Assembly (NCBI RefSeq): GCF_963576615.1
Contig: NC_088710.1
Coordinates: 4,010,001 to 4,074,000, forward strand
Direction: 5' to 3'
DNA from: Watersipora subatra
Lineage: Eukaryota; Bryozoa; Gymnolaemata; Cheilostomatida; Watersiporidae
DNA: 64,000 nucleotides
A program made the position numbers and the translations under genes. The stretch's first letter is position 1, and each line of letters begins with the position of its first letter. This document shows, one piece after another, positions 54,701-64,000 of this stretch. The notes beneath the pieces were generated by a model. It was not told the DNA's origin, ran no database searches, and worked only from the letters and a program-made list of their open reading frames with translations.

Positions 54701-56424
54701 TCTTCATTTAGTCTATCGACATTTAATCCATCAACATTTCATGTCTTCATTTAGTCTATCGACATTTAGTCCATCAAAATTTAGTCCATCAACATTTCGT
54801 CTGTCGGCATTTTGACCCACTACCATATATAGACATCTGTTTGTGTTTTTTAGTTAAGAAGCTAACCTCTGTCTACACCTTGAGAATATTGCTTGATTTT
54901 TATGCAGAGCCGAGCCTTAAGATGTTTGTGTATTTTATGTTTAGAGCCAACCTACAATCACACATGAAGACGCATCAAAAAGACATGGTAGAAGACCCTG
55001 AGTGTGAAGCACAGGTTATCAACCAAAGAATTGCAGAACATATACAGGCAGAGGTAAGTCTGTGTGTTGTGTATTGGAACATAATCAGCACATCCTGATC
55101 TGTGTCTTGATGAAAGTAATGCTATGATTAGCGTGAAGCTGCTAATGTCTTACACTACTGCCTTGTATGGTCTGATTATTAAATACATTGGATTTTCTAG
55201 CTGGATAGTGCAGCCGCTGCTAACATGGAGGCAGAAGAGGAGGGTAGCTCGGAGCCAGCCGCTGAGCCTACCAAATCTGTTGTTACCACAAGCCCTCTTA
55301 CCGCCAATGACCAACAACCAGATTCCGAAACGGTGACATCTCAAAGTTCTATTCAGGTGGCGAGTAAACCAGCGGAGGAAGTGTTGTCCGTTGTAGCTCC
55401 ACCTAGCTACCCATCCCGTCCCGCCTCTGTCACCCCTCAGTACACACCATTTAGTGAATCTCAGGCGCATCATGAGGACAAAGATAAGGATCTGGATGAT
55501 ATATTTCCTGAAACAATATCAGATGAGCCTGAGGAACCTTTTGATAATCAGTATGTCAGCAAGATTCCCCAAGAAGAACTAGATTCCGTCTTTAGACAGG
55601 ACATATCATGCCCCGACCCGCATTCCCAACTGTCTAGGCCTGCTTCAGTTGGCTCACATCATACGGAATCTCTGGCTAATTCTGAAACATTAGACTCCTT
55701 GCTGCCAGTACATTTTCGACCTCAAGTCAGCACAGATAGTGCAGTTCCTTCTCCTCAGTCTGTCTGCAGTTCTCAATACGCTCATCCATCTAGACCACCG
55801 TCTGTTACCTCTCAGCATAGTGCCTATCATGATCCGAGTGGCATTGTACCACCCTACTTGCAGCCACAGTCGTACTCTCTCACTCAGTCTACACCAGATA
55901 TCGTGTATAACCAGTCCATGAGCTGTGCAAATAGCATGCCAGGCATGCAATCGCTGGCCAATGTATTCGACAAACCTGTCTCATGCATCGTCAGTCCTAA
56001 TCCTCATCATATGCATTACATGCCTAGCAATGTAGGCAATGCTAGCGAGCATCTCATAGGTTCGGTGTCAGCATTTCACAGCCATCTATCACAGCCGTCG
56101 TGCTTCCCTGGTCAGTATGGTGCGGCAGTGCATTACACTAATACATCACTGCCTCAGGATTGTGTGACAATACAGTCAACGACGAGGTGTACAACTCCAC
56201 AAAACTTTCCGACTACGCCAACCTTTCGTCCACAGACAGTAGATGGAAGGCCGATAGACGTCTTCACAAATTTGGCTGTTCCTACCGACAACCTGCTTTT
56301 ACCGTCTTCTGGCCCGACTAGTGATGTTATTCCAGAACTTCACACACCCAATAAACACTTTCCTGATAATGAATCAGTAGTGGTTGACTTCTCTAATATT
56401 CTCTCCTACTCATCGCCTAGCTAA
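45618..56424 (+). CDS. Six-finger C2H2 zinc-finger protein, 7 coding exons
   Basis: Exons 45618-45750, 46625-46766, 47300-47449, 50140-50341, 51741-51910, 54945-55053, 55201-56424; all GT-AG, phases agree, 2130 nt, 709 residues. An in-frame TGA precedes the ATG, which sits in a good context (CATCATGG). Fingers at about 102-122, 136-160, 168-189, 199-219, 227-248 and 256-276; several are split by introns. Residues 1-100 have no known domain; 277-709 are Ser/Pro-rich and disordered-looking, with SRPASV, SRPASV and SRPPSV repeats. Likely a nuclear DNA-binding regulator; family not assigned. A polyadenylation signal lies at 57051-57056. Confidence 0.9.
45823..45866. repeat. Perfect 19-bp-arm hairpin
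   Basis: CACAGTCAAGTGTTATTTT, a 5-nt loop, and the exact inverse, in intron 1 of the zinc-finger gene. Confidence 0.9.
46625..46766 (+). CDS. Zinc-finger gene coding exon 2
   Basis: EHDGYSCSGTIQNLARF, then a charged helix-like stretch SEEEKKAVRKMVADEN; acceptor TTTACTCAG, donor GTAAGA. Confidence 0.85.
47300..47449 (+). CDS. Zinc-finger gene coding exon 3 (finger 1, start of finger 2)
   Basis: Finger 1 CPACEF..YRNHIRFH; finger 2 begins YFTCDQCKD and is split by the intron; donor GTAGGT. Confidence 0.9.
48001..48147. repeat. Minisatellite, 30 bp unit, 5 copies
   Basis: Five practically identical copies of TCCAATGGAGAGCTTTGTTT plus TGAAGTGGGG in intron 3 of the zinc-finger gene. One frame stays open (10-residue repeat) but it is intronic. 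Confidence 0.95.
50140..50341 (+). CDS. Zinc-finger gene coding exon 4 (fingers 2-4)
   Basis: Completes finger 2 (YLRHVKSVH), holds finger 3 (CELCGTSFKRADSLAIH) and starts finger 4 (CDNCDKRFLRK); donor GTAGGA. Confidence 0.92.
50755..50860. repeat. Degenerate GTCATGTT repeats
   Basis: About nine copies of GTCATGTTGAG/GTCATGTTCCGG in intron 4 of the zinc-finger gene. Confidence 0.75.
51741..51910 (+). CDS. Zinc-finger gene coding exon 5 (fingers 4-6)
   Basis: Completes finger 4 (AHLQEHQRVH), holds finger 5 (CEICSSRF..KHMLYKH) and starts finger 6 (CDRCKKCCSTK); donor GTATGT. Confidence 0.92.
52244..52845 (+). mobile_element. TIR element family A, copy 3 (5'-truncated)
   Basis: Closely matches 17140-17695 plus the right end at 19628 in the same orientation, including CATGACGAGCCTGTTGGTCA, and ends TTGCAAGACAACCTTT. 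Here the right end is uninterrupted and shows the site used by the pogo-like element in copy 2. Just upstream, 52187-52236 has a 25-bp tandem duplication. Confidence 0.85.
53285..53990. repeat. Degenerate long repeat with GATGTAACAGGGACACC core
   Basis: Three copies of AGGTTGCTGATGTAACAGGG-like sequence (about 53283, 53671 and 53855). The last two lie in a degenerate tandem of about 185 bp that also shares TTTGAA..TAATGTTAA blocks. Intron 5 of the zinc-finger gene. Confidence 0.65.
54484..54790. repeat. Minisatellite, 45 bp unit, about 6-7 copies
   Basis: Units of TCGACATTTAATCCATCAAC plus ATTTCATCTGTCTTCATTTAGTCTA in intron 5 of the zinc-finger gene, shorter units at the 3' end. Open frames across it are repeat artefacts. 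Confidence 0.93.
54945..55053 (+). CDS. Zinc-finger gene coding exon 6 (end of finger 6)
   Basis: ANLQSHMKTHQKD closes finger 6, then an acidic linker; acceptor TATGTTTAG, donor GTAAGT. Confidence 0.9.
55201..56424 (+). CDS. Zinc-finger gene coding exon 7 (Ser/Pro-rich C-terminus)
   Basis: 407 codons plus stop, rich in Ser, Pro, Gln and His. Contains YPSRPASVTPQ, LSRPASVGSHH and PSRPPSVTSQH at irregular spacing. No zinc finger. Could act as an activation or interaction region (inference). Confidence 0.88.
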   Translation: MDSAAAANMEAEEEGSSEPAAEPTKSVVTTSPLTANDQQPDSETVTSQSSIQVASKPAEEVLSVVAPPSYPSRPASVTPQYTPFSESQAHHEDKDKDLDDIFPETISDEPEEPFDNQYVSKIPQEELDSVFRQDISCPDPHSQLSRPASVGSHHTESLANSETLDSLLPVHFRPQVSTDSAVPSPQSVCSSQYAHPSRPPSVTSQHSAYHDPSGIVPPYLQPQSYSLTQSTPDIVYNQSMSCANSMPGMQSLANVFDKPVSCIVSPNPHHMHYMPSNVGNASEHLIGSVSAFHSHLSQPSCFPGQYGAAVHYTNTSLPQDCVTIQSTTRCTTPQNFPTTPTFRPQTVDGRPIDVFTNLAVPTDNLLLPSSGPTSDVIPELHTPNKHFPDNESVVVDFSNILSYSSPS

Positions 56425-57032
56425 TAATGTGCTGTAGAACATTCAGTGGCCATTTTTTGACTCTAACTTGGCTTCCATAGTTTTTTCTCATTATGCCACC
56501 GCCTATAACAGTTGACATTATCAATGACACTCGCTCTGTTATATGTCCAAGTTGTGACAGATTTTATCAGTACTATATTACATCCTATCAACCTTTTGAC
56601 ACTCGCTATCGGTATCATGACTCTTCCTACCAATGCTGGAATACTTCCCTTTCAGCATTCTCACACCTACCAACATTGCAGCACTATTAGCATTGCAACG
56701 CTTTCTACTCATGATGTGACACTTTTGTCAGGATTGTGACACTTTTGTCATTGTTGTGACACTTTTTATTTCCATTGTAGCCTACTAGTGCCATTCTCTT
56801 TTCACTTTGTATTGCAATTGTTTTTTTAACTTGCGCTAATCTTTTTTGGTGGTTTCATTAACATTTTAGATATGTAAAGACTATAGAGAAGCATTTTCAT
56901 AATGCGACCATTTCAAGGATTCAGTTCATAATTTAATATTTATAATTCGTATTACGCAATCTCCTGAAGCCATAGAAATGCTGACCTACAGAGTGCCGGT
57001 TGATATCTTCCTTACCAGATGTACCAAGGAGG

Positions 57033-57056
57033 TTTATTTTACATAATGTTAATAAA
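57033..57056. terminator. Interleaved polyadenylation signals of two convergent genes
   Basis: AATAAA on the plus strand at 57051-57056 (627 nt past the zinc-finger stop) and AATAAA on the minus strand (TTTATT at 57033-57038, 97 nt past the HMG-box stop). Each signal lies inside the 3' UTR of the other gene. Confidence 0.65.
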
Positions 57057-57134
57057 CTGTTCAAAAATAGATATTTAATTATACAAACTATTTACATTAT
57101 TTACAATGCGAGTCCTTATATTACGGAGGCCACT

Positions 57135-57305
57135 CTATACCACCCCTTTCTTGCTTGGACTTTCCTTTGCTAAATCAGGTGTTTCAGAATCTTTTACTTC
57201 ACCATCCTTGCTGCTTTCATACTTCGTAAGCTCCTTCTGGTACCGCTCCTTATCTTTCTCATACAGATTGTAGAACACCTTTGAATATAGTGAAAACTGT
57301 TGCAT
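57135..57305 (-). CDS. HMG-box gene coding exon 5 (HMG helix 3, tail)
   Basis: MQQFSLYSKVFYNLYEKDK to the end KESPSKKGVV and TAG. Acceptor AATCAG. Confidence 0.9.
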   Translation of the reverse strand: MQQFSLYSKVFYNLYEKDKERYQKELTKYESSKDGEVKDSETPDLAKESPSKKGVV

Positions 57306-58572
57306 CTGATTTGAATGAAATAAGGTTTTTTATGTATTATGTAATTATGTTTTTTTATGTATTTTAAGTCTTCATGTTTATATGGTTCATGAAAATTCCG
57401 CTCTCTAGGTGAGATATGAACAGAAAATGTACCTGCTTCTCTTCGGTAGAGAGTTTGTTCCATTGTTGTCCAACAATTCGGGTGAGTTCATGATTACCTA
57501 TCTCTGTCTTATGATCCTAGAAAAAAAAAACTTGAACTCATGCATGGATAAAACAACTCCTAAATCTTCAGTTGAGTTTAGGAAACTAGGTTCCTCGTAG
57601 ATAATTCCAAGTTTTCAGTATCTGACTAAAAATGACAGTACCAACCACAAGTTCTATACAGGCAACTAGTACAAGAACAAATGGTGTGTCAGTGAAGAGA
57701 CATAGATGAAACGTCATGTAAATGCTTATGCTGTCTTCTATGTGGAGTCATGTATGAAAGAACCAGCAATATTATCCACTAAAAATACACCTATTGTGGT
57801 GAAACCTAGTCACCACTAACTGTCGCGATGCATTGATTCAGTAAGCAGTGGGTAAGTGATATCTGTCAAAGAAATTGAGGACAGTACCTTGAAATATGTC
57901 TCCTGCACCGAATGCCTGTGATGTTGAAAGAACATTACATAGGCATTAACAGGTTTTTTGGGGGCATTTGGATCTTTCAATTCCATTTTTGCTTTTTTTC
58001 TGCTCGGAGTTTGAGTTTCGGTCCCACTTTTAGGTCGCTTTGTACTTACGAGCTGCTTCATCGCGTTCAATATAGCCTTGTTTCCCTAAACGATGAGAAT
58101 TGCGAAGTGAGATGATGAGCAATTATTCCAGATCATAAATATTCACAAGCTAATAGGACTAACTTACATAGTCATTGTTCTACTAGCCATACTGTAAAGA
58201 TGAACTAGTTGTTACGCCCACCTCTTGGTTCTCATAAGGTAAGGCTGCTGGTGCCTCTCTGTAATTGTCTCCGTGTTGATCTAGCCTCTGCATCAAAAAT
58301 GCTTTTTCCTTCTTGTACTGTTTAAGAATACTGCCAACTGAATGGAGACGATGAAGAAGTCGCTCATTTCTCTAAATTGATGTAAAGGAAACTTAATTCT
58401 TGACAAGTAAATAAAAATGAACTAGTTTAAATGGCGTGGTTATGTGAAGCCTACTTGCCTGTTCAAGCTTTTCACATTGTTTTTTCAAATGAATATAGCG
58501 TAGTTCATATGCTTCATTTTCCCGCTTGTTAAGTTTGCTGGATTCTTTATTTTTTCCTTTGCCTGTCTTCAT
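57135..58572 (-). CDS. HMG-box protein with N-terminal coiled coil, 5 coding exons
   Basis: Exons 58459-58572, 58222-58371, 57888-58085, 57433-57516 and 57135-57305; 717 nt, 238 residues. The N-terminus (about 15-75) is a charged coiled coil (YELRYIHLKKQCEKLEQRNE, KQYKKEKAFLMQRLDQHG); then a basic linker SRKKAKMELK and an HMG box at about 126-207 (DPNAPKKPVNAYVMFFQ, WNKLSTEEKQ, YEKDKERYQKEL), and an acidic/serine tail. The layout resembles Nhp10, the HMG subunit of yeast INO80, and the coiled coil recalls metazoan INO80 accessory subunits; this assignment is inference. Intron 1 uses a GC donor. Confidence 0.9.
57433..57516 (-). CDS. HMG-box gene coding exon 4 (HMG helix 2)
   Basis: DHKTEIGNHELTRIVGQQWN to TEEKQ; 28 codons, acceptor after a T-run ending TTCTAG, donor GTACAT. 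Confidence 0.92.
57888..58085 (-). CDS. HMG-box gene coding exon 3 (start of HMG box)
   Basis: GNKAILNAMKQLVSTKRP, basic linker, then DPNAPKKPVNAYVMFFQHH to ETYFK; 66 codons, donor GTACTG. Confidence 0.92.
58222..58371 (-). CDS. HMG-box gene coding exon 2
   Basis: RNERLLHRLHSVGSILKQYK to YENQE; 50 codons, phase 0, acceptor CAATTTAG, donor GTGGGC. Confidence 0.88.
58459..58572 (-). CDS. HMG-box gene coding exon 1
   Basis: MKTGKGKNKESSKLNKRENE to CEKLEQ. The donor is AACAG|GCAAGT, a non-canonical but strong GC-AG donor. The exon extends about 13 nt upstream of the ATG to an acceptor at 58586, so a 5' UTR exon lies further upstream. Confidence 0.85.
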
Positions 58573-58585
58573 TCTGCTTAGTTTT

Positions 58586-61500
58586 CTGTAAATATTGAAT
58601 CCAAATAATTCTGATAGAGCAAGTAAGAGCTGTCAGTCAAATAATGCGCTGATATTAGACCAAAAACTAAAAATTAAGTGCCATGCTATGAGACATGTTT
58701 GCCTCACAAATGTCGGATTTTGCTCAGAAAGAATTATCCAGACTAAAAACACTCCAAATCAAACACAGCCTTGTCAACATGTGGCAGACTAAGTATGCTT
58801 AAAAAACTATTTCATGACGTTTTTCAACAAACCTAACTGTCTCATTTAATACTAATGAACTAGATTTGGCTAAGTAGCAAAATTTTGCTCCAATAATTTC
58901 TTTTATTTAAAATCGAATCAGTTATCGAATCGACTAATTTGACTAAAATCAGACTGCCGATGCATGTCAAACAATATCTAATAAACCAAATTATTGACCT
59001 AGCGTGCACAATTCAAGTCCTGAACCACTAAACAGTGGCTTAAGAACATTTGAAAAATCATTGACCATCTAAAAAGCAAGCTAGATGTTTAAGATGTCTA
59101 GGTCGTCATTAATTCTTTTTTAATTTCATTATTTGATAAAACAAAGATGTTATAACAATTCATACGTCATTAAGATGTGATTAGAACATATTTTTTAAGA
59201 TTTAACTATAAATTAAATTAAACAAAAAGTCATCATTATGTAACAATGGGAATATCAAAATTTGTGAGTTTAGGACATCAAATGGTTAAAATTGAAAACA
59301 ACTTCCCTGAGGATTTCTGACTGCCATTTGCAATGGATACTTTTTATCCATGCTTCTATTGTCTAAAAATAGCATGAGCACAACAAAATAGTTTATAAAA
59401 ATGGTCTCAAATTATTTAGCATTATTGTAATAGAAACATTACTTAGTCGGTGACAGCTTGTAAAGGATAAATGAGTCCGAGGCTAAAATTGCTGTAGCCA
59501 ACAGTTTTTTCTGAAGAGCGGACACAACTCAAAGTTTGACAATTGTAACCTTGATGAGGCATAATATACTGTTTAGCAGCAGCATTTTGCTACCATGCAT
59601 CGACTACAGGAAATCAGTATACACACAGCATCAAATGCTTTTGTTATTTGCCTAAGCGGGTGTACAGTTGAACTGTGCAATTTCCTCAGATAAGTTTGTG
59701 GTTTTCCTATGTAGAGATACATGGTGTATAGAGTTAATGGTTTTAACGGTTGTCTCCCTGTACTAATGGATGCTAGAATAAATTTCTAGTTATAATATAC
59801 TCTATAATAGAAAAAGTAATTTAATAGCTGCCTTAGCTTTTTACAAAGGAAAAAGACAAAATTTTTTTTCCCGGAATTTGTTACCCCTTAACCATTCATG
59901 CACCAAAATACATTGAATGATAACTAGATACTCACTTTTAGTAAATAGCTTAATAAATACTTATGCAAACGTGATAAGAATGTCCATAGAGTACTGATAC
60001 TTTTTAATGAATGAGGAGGGGCTACGTACAGTAAGATGACCCTTACTACCAGTAACAGTAATGCAGCACTACACCACATCAAAACTGGCAGCATTGACAT
60101 ATTTAATTGAACGATGCATAAACTTTGAAAAACTCCGAGAAAAATTACAAAATCAATACAAAAATATACCACAATTAAGTACCTGTTAAAAGCTAACTTA
60201 TTTTTTAAATTTCCTTACTAACTCAAATTTAAAGTACAAACTTGCTAACATATAATTACAGTGTACCAATGTAAGCGTATTATATTGTTATACAAATAAT
60301 ACAAATGGTTCTATCGCGGAGCAAATCGGAAATTTATGATAAATAAATATATTGAAGTTGATATCAGACTGCCCATTTTCTTGACGAAACGTGGTGCGGG
60401 CACAATTTTCATATTCAAAACATCCAGATCTCGCACTAAGCTCATCCTCGGCAGTTGGATCGGTGGAAATAACGTATGCATTACTACAATTAATCTTATT
60501 ATTTGCAATGCGAAATATTTGCCAGCGTAGGTCTGGAAGATTTGTTTTGTTTAGTTGTTGCAGCAAGGCAACGTGAGCTGTAACGTCAACGAAAATTGGT
60601 AGAAAAATTATTGTGCTAATCAGATTTTGTATTTATATCTAATCTTCCGGATACGTAGTACGATTTCATTCTACTCAGGCTTATTCTTCGCTAACATGTA
60701 TTAATCTACCTGATTATTGGTTGCGTAACTGAGTTTATGTAGCAGTCAAGCGTTTATATTATTTGGCTATAGTATAATTTAGCTTTGTCAGTATTGTTAG
60801 AGTTCTTCGAATGCTTTTATGGTAGTTTTTAGCTAGCTTTCTTTCCACCAGTTTGTTCGACTGGCCCACTAGTTCGTTGTTTTAAGGTCAAGCCGGTTGT
60901 GCCATTAAATAAAATTACGTTAGCAAACGTTTAAAAATGGTTATGGATATGCGATGTTATTACATTTTTGCTGTTGTTGTTAGTAGTGATATTTAATTGA
61001 GTACCATTTGCACATACTCAGGAGTTAACAAAATTCCTTGGTATGTGCAAGGCTTTTCAGCAGTTGGTATATGACGCCTTTTCTGCTCAATGTCATAAAT
61101 AAGTTATTATTTACGAGGTGACAACCTTTAGAGTTTATGGAACTTAAGTCTGTCTCCTTGATCACCTGTCACATTTTCCAAAAAACTATAATGGTGGCTT
61201 GCAAATCCATGAGATATATATATAAGTTTCTCAATCTCTGTTGTCCTTCTCGACAGACACGCTGTTCTCAAAAAAATTATCACTTGTTGTATAGCTAGTT
61301 GAGCATCATGTAGTAGCAATTATAGGCTAGAATTAAATAGGAATGAAGATGCATAGTGAGAGATTTGTGAGTAGTTTGTTTTAAAAGTCTTCGGTTTTTA
61401 TATGAAACATGTTATTAGAGAAATTATTCCATTTGTGCTGTTGCAGAGATATCTAGGATTCGCCTAGCTTCCATTTGATAGCTTATGTGACTTCATCGTG

Positions 61501-61745
61501 TGAGCCGTCTTTTTTATATAAGACTACCATTTCAGTTAGTTGATATTTTATAATTAGGCATTCATTTCCAACTTTTCTGTTAGTAGATTTATGATCTCTG
61601 TGACTAGTTCTTTACCAGTATGGGTTCTAATTAGATACCCTGATTGCTTGCTATTCTTACAATATATTGATTTTACATAGAGCAAGACTAACTGCTAAAT
61701 GATTGCTAGTTGATGATGTAGACAGTTCATATATCTGCGGCAGCA
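58586..61745. other. Intergenic, upstream of the HMG-box gene
   Basis: No supported gene. A minus-strand open frame at 60288-60600 has protein-like composition but no ATG start, splice partner or recognised motif. The HMG gene promoter and first non-coding exon probably lie here, and the promoter of the gene at 61746 at its right edge. Confidence 0.45.
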
Positions 61746-63242
61746 ATGGCTACAAGAGAATTAACATGTAAGTATTCGGCTGTCTTTTACTGCTTTTTTG
61801 TTTCTTAGGCAAATATGCATTGACAGCATTAAGGCAGCGGTGTTGCTACTCAAACTCCACATAGTTTATAGCGGGTCAGAGACGGCTCTGCTCAACCATT
61901 CAACAACATTTTAGGACCTATCAGTGGGTGATTTTGGCATCATAACATTGGGTCTATCTGGAAATTGTCAACTAAAGGAAAACCCTACATGTTTGTGTAG
62001 CTTGGAATGCAGTATGCTCAGTAGTCATGATTTCTGTACTTGGATCAGTATCTTCAATTCACCTCAATGGAGCCTATCTTGATTGTATGACCCATATGGC
62101 TAAATTATCTATCATTATCCTATATAATTTAAGGGTTCAGTCAGTTTATTCTAAATATTTTGGAAGGGTCTGTAGTAATACATAAACCTACCATAAAAAG
62201 TAGCCTAAGACCTCTACAATGATGCCTTTATCACCATAAATAGTCTGAGTAAAGAGTTCGCAGCTAGATTCATGTTTAGGGTTTGTCGTTATTTGTTGCC
62301 GGTGCACGTCACTAGATAATTCTCATGAGTGTGTAAATTTGCTTTTTTGAAATCTAGCTTTGTTACCGGATCATCTTGCTTTGTGGCAGCATCAGAACAA
62401 AATATCAAATATACGTTACGCATACCATTTCCGGTACATTTTTTGGAAATCTTGCTTTGTCATGGGTTAGCAAACGCTACTCGGTCTAGTGTTGGATACT
62501 CCTTACAGGGGTAATTTCTAACTCGGCTGACTTGCAGGAAACTGACAGATGGTGTCAGAGCATGCAGTACACTGACGTCAAATATATACAATAACTGCTG
62601 ATGTTTGTAAGAAGTATAAACTCATGCACCTGTTGAGAAGTTGTAAGGCTACTTACAGCTTCCTACCTAGGCTACATACAGCTTCTTATCTAGGCTCTAT
62701 ACAGTTTCCTACCTAGGCTACCTACAGCTTACTATCTAGGCTACATACAGCTTCCTACCTAGGCTACCTACAGCTTCCCACCTAGGCTACCTACAGCTTT
62801 CTACCTAGGCTACACAGCTTCCTACCTAGGCTACCTACAGCTTCCTACCTAGGCTACCTACAGCTTCGTACCTAGACTACATACAGCTTCCTACCTAGAC
62901 TACATACAGCTTCCTACCTAGACTACATACAGCTTCCTACCTAGGCTACCCCAGTCTGCTGACTAAGAAACAATTTCTAAAACTACTGTGATATGGCCAC
63001 ACTTTGTTGTAGGGGTTGGGGTTTGTTAATCACTGGTTTCGCTAATCATTGCTCACTCAATTCACAATGAGGGAGTAGTTCCCATAAATATGTGTAAAAC
63101 TAGCTGTAACTCTGCTTGTAGTCAAGTCAAGAATTAACACATTCAATGACTATCTGCGACAGATCACGAGCTTTGCCCAGCCTCCGCCGTCAGGCTCTGA
63201 TATCGCTAATACACTCAAATACTTCTCCAACACCTTGAGGAA
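61746..63242 (+). CDS. 5' end of an unrecognised gene running off the window
   Basis: Coding exon 1 is 61746-61767 (MATRELT plus one base, context GCAATGG) followed by a consensus donor GTAAGT. Exon 63122-63242 (acceptor CTTGTAG, donor GTAAGT) fits the phase and gives FKSRINTFNDYLRQITSFA, then QPPPSGSDIANTLKYFSNTL. Further exons lie past the right edge or may sit between. No family is recognised. The phase match and two strong splice sites support it. Confidence 0.6.
62646..62950. repeat. Minisatellite, 23 bp unit, about 13 copies
   Basis: Units of CTACAGCTTCCTACCTAGG plus CTAC in the intron between the two exons of the gene at 61746. Copies vary CTACC/CATAC and AGG/AGA. Confidence 0.93.
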
Positions 63243-64000
63243 GTAAGTGTTGAATAATTTCAAGCTTCAACTCATCTTACCAGGCAGATGTTGGAGGGGC
63301 TCGACTTGTTACACTTGGAGTTGATGCTAAGCAGTTATTTGTTGCAGTATGTGCGGATAACTTATGTTAGGTGAGGCTAGTTTCTCATGAATATAAACTA
63401 GTTTGGACTCCTTGCCTTTTTGTAATGATTTGTTTCATAATTCATTGTCTAGCCTCAACTGTTTTAACTGTATATATACATATTATATACCACTATATAT
63501 ATATTATACTGTATGTTTGTGAAGGATCCAGTACAATGGATATGGCGTTCAGCCTCCATCAAGTAAAGAACAAATTTTGAGAACAAAACATACCTCTGTA
63601 TATATACATATATATAAAAACTAGATGGTTTTATGACCCAAATCTCTCAACACGAGAAATTTTAGTCATAATAACCGTGTTTTAAGATATTTTTAATATA
63701 CTCGACTCTTAGAGTTCTTTTTTATCTTAGTTACTTAAAAGGACATACATCTAATGCATATTTCTCAAAATTAGTCGTAGGTGTGTCGTTCCAGTTATAG
63801 CTATTAAAGTCTTGGAATAAAGAATCTGTATCGCAAAAGATTTGATCTCGGACCCTCCGGCTCGCCAGTCCGAGGCATTGCCAATGCCGTCAAACGAGCT
63901 TGATGGATTCATTAAGCTATATATGTTGCTACATTATATGAGAGCAAATACGCTACAGCTCTCCATCACGACGCAAAGTGATGGTGTAACGTCATGAAAA
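63243..64000. other. Intron sequence with AT microsatellites and a SINE-like repeat
   Basis: TATA-rich runs at 63470-63510 and 63595-63620. No further exon could be defined before the edge. Confidence 0.45.
63785..63905 (-). mobile_element. tRNA-like SINE candidate
   Basis: On the minus strand a tRNA-like head (GACGGCATTGGCAATGC, then GGGTCCGAGATC, B-box-like) is followed by TTTAATAGCTATAACTGGA. That tail recurs in related form at 11690-11745 (CCAGTTATAGCTTATTAAAA). A SINE is inferred from the head-tail layout and recurrence. Confidence 0.35.

Noticed and set aside
54385..54754. Plus-strand ORFs of the type STFNPSTFHLSSFSL
   Set aside because: 45-bp minisatellite read-through in an intron of the zinc-finger gene.
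60288..60600. Minus-strand open frame (LLQQLNKTNLPDLRW, AEDELSARSGCFEYE) with a TTACAG acceptor-like site
   Set aside because: Protein-like wording, but no ATG, no convincing donor or partner exon, and overlapping open frames on the same and opposite strand. Left as a possibility only.
63840..63905. A genuine tRNA gene on the minus strand
   Set aside because: A and B box-like sequences are present, but a clean acceptor stem and cloverleaf could not be drawn by eye; a SINE head is more likely.

Overview
The window is AT-rich DNA from an animal nuclear genome. It has split genes with GT-AG introns, a full-length animal-type Polo-like kinase 1, a C2H2 zinc-finger gene, an HMG-box gene, many minisatellites, and several classes of transposable element (Gypsy LTR elements, a CR1/Jockey-type LINE, and mariner, pogo/Tigger-like and MULE remnants). 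Repeat content and protein divergence suggest a marine invertebrate, perhaps a lophotrochozoan, but the species cannot be fixed from the sequence alone.

Left third (about 0.5-21.7 kb, minus strand): a complete 11-exon PLK1 gene could be assembled by hand. All exon phases agree, giving a 596-residue protein with kinase domain, linker and both polo boxes. Its promoter has three CCAAT boxes followed by a TTTAAA (CHR-like) motif. Its introns hold minisatellites (13, 45, 22, 32, 17 and 15 bp units), two small unrecognised genes in the penultimate-to-last intron, a mariner remnant, two copies of a TA-flanked inverted-repeat element (one split by a pogo/Tigger-like element), an 80-bp tandem duplication across the acceptor of exon 3, and a cluster of three abutting hairpins.

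Middle (about 23.7-42.9 kb): a transposon nest. A minus-strand LINE has been hit twice near the end of its ORF, 47 bp apart, by two Gypsy elements in opposite orientations (25622-35754 and 35802-40512). Both have exact 5-bp target duplications. The 5' LTR of the first Gypsy is itself split by a third LTR-type element (25687-31063). That third element carries a 1.4-kb open fragment of a ZNFX1-like helicase/NFX1 zinc-finger gene, cut at its junction with a truncated LTR, and a second, oppositely oriented coding-like ORF. This gene-carrying insertion is the most interesting object in the window.

Right third: a 7-exon, 709-residue six-finger C2H2 protein gene (plus strand, 45.6-56.4 kb) converges on a 5-exon HMG-box gene (minus strand, 57.1-58.6 kb). 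Their polyadenylation signals interleave, so the two transcripts should overlap at their 3' ends. A further plus-strand gene begins at 61746 and runs off the right edge. The rest is intergenic sequence with AT microsatellites, a 23-bp minisatellite and a SINE-like tail.
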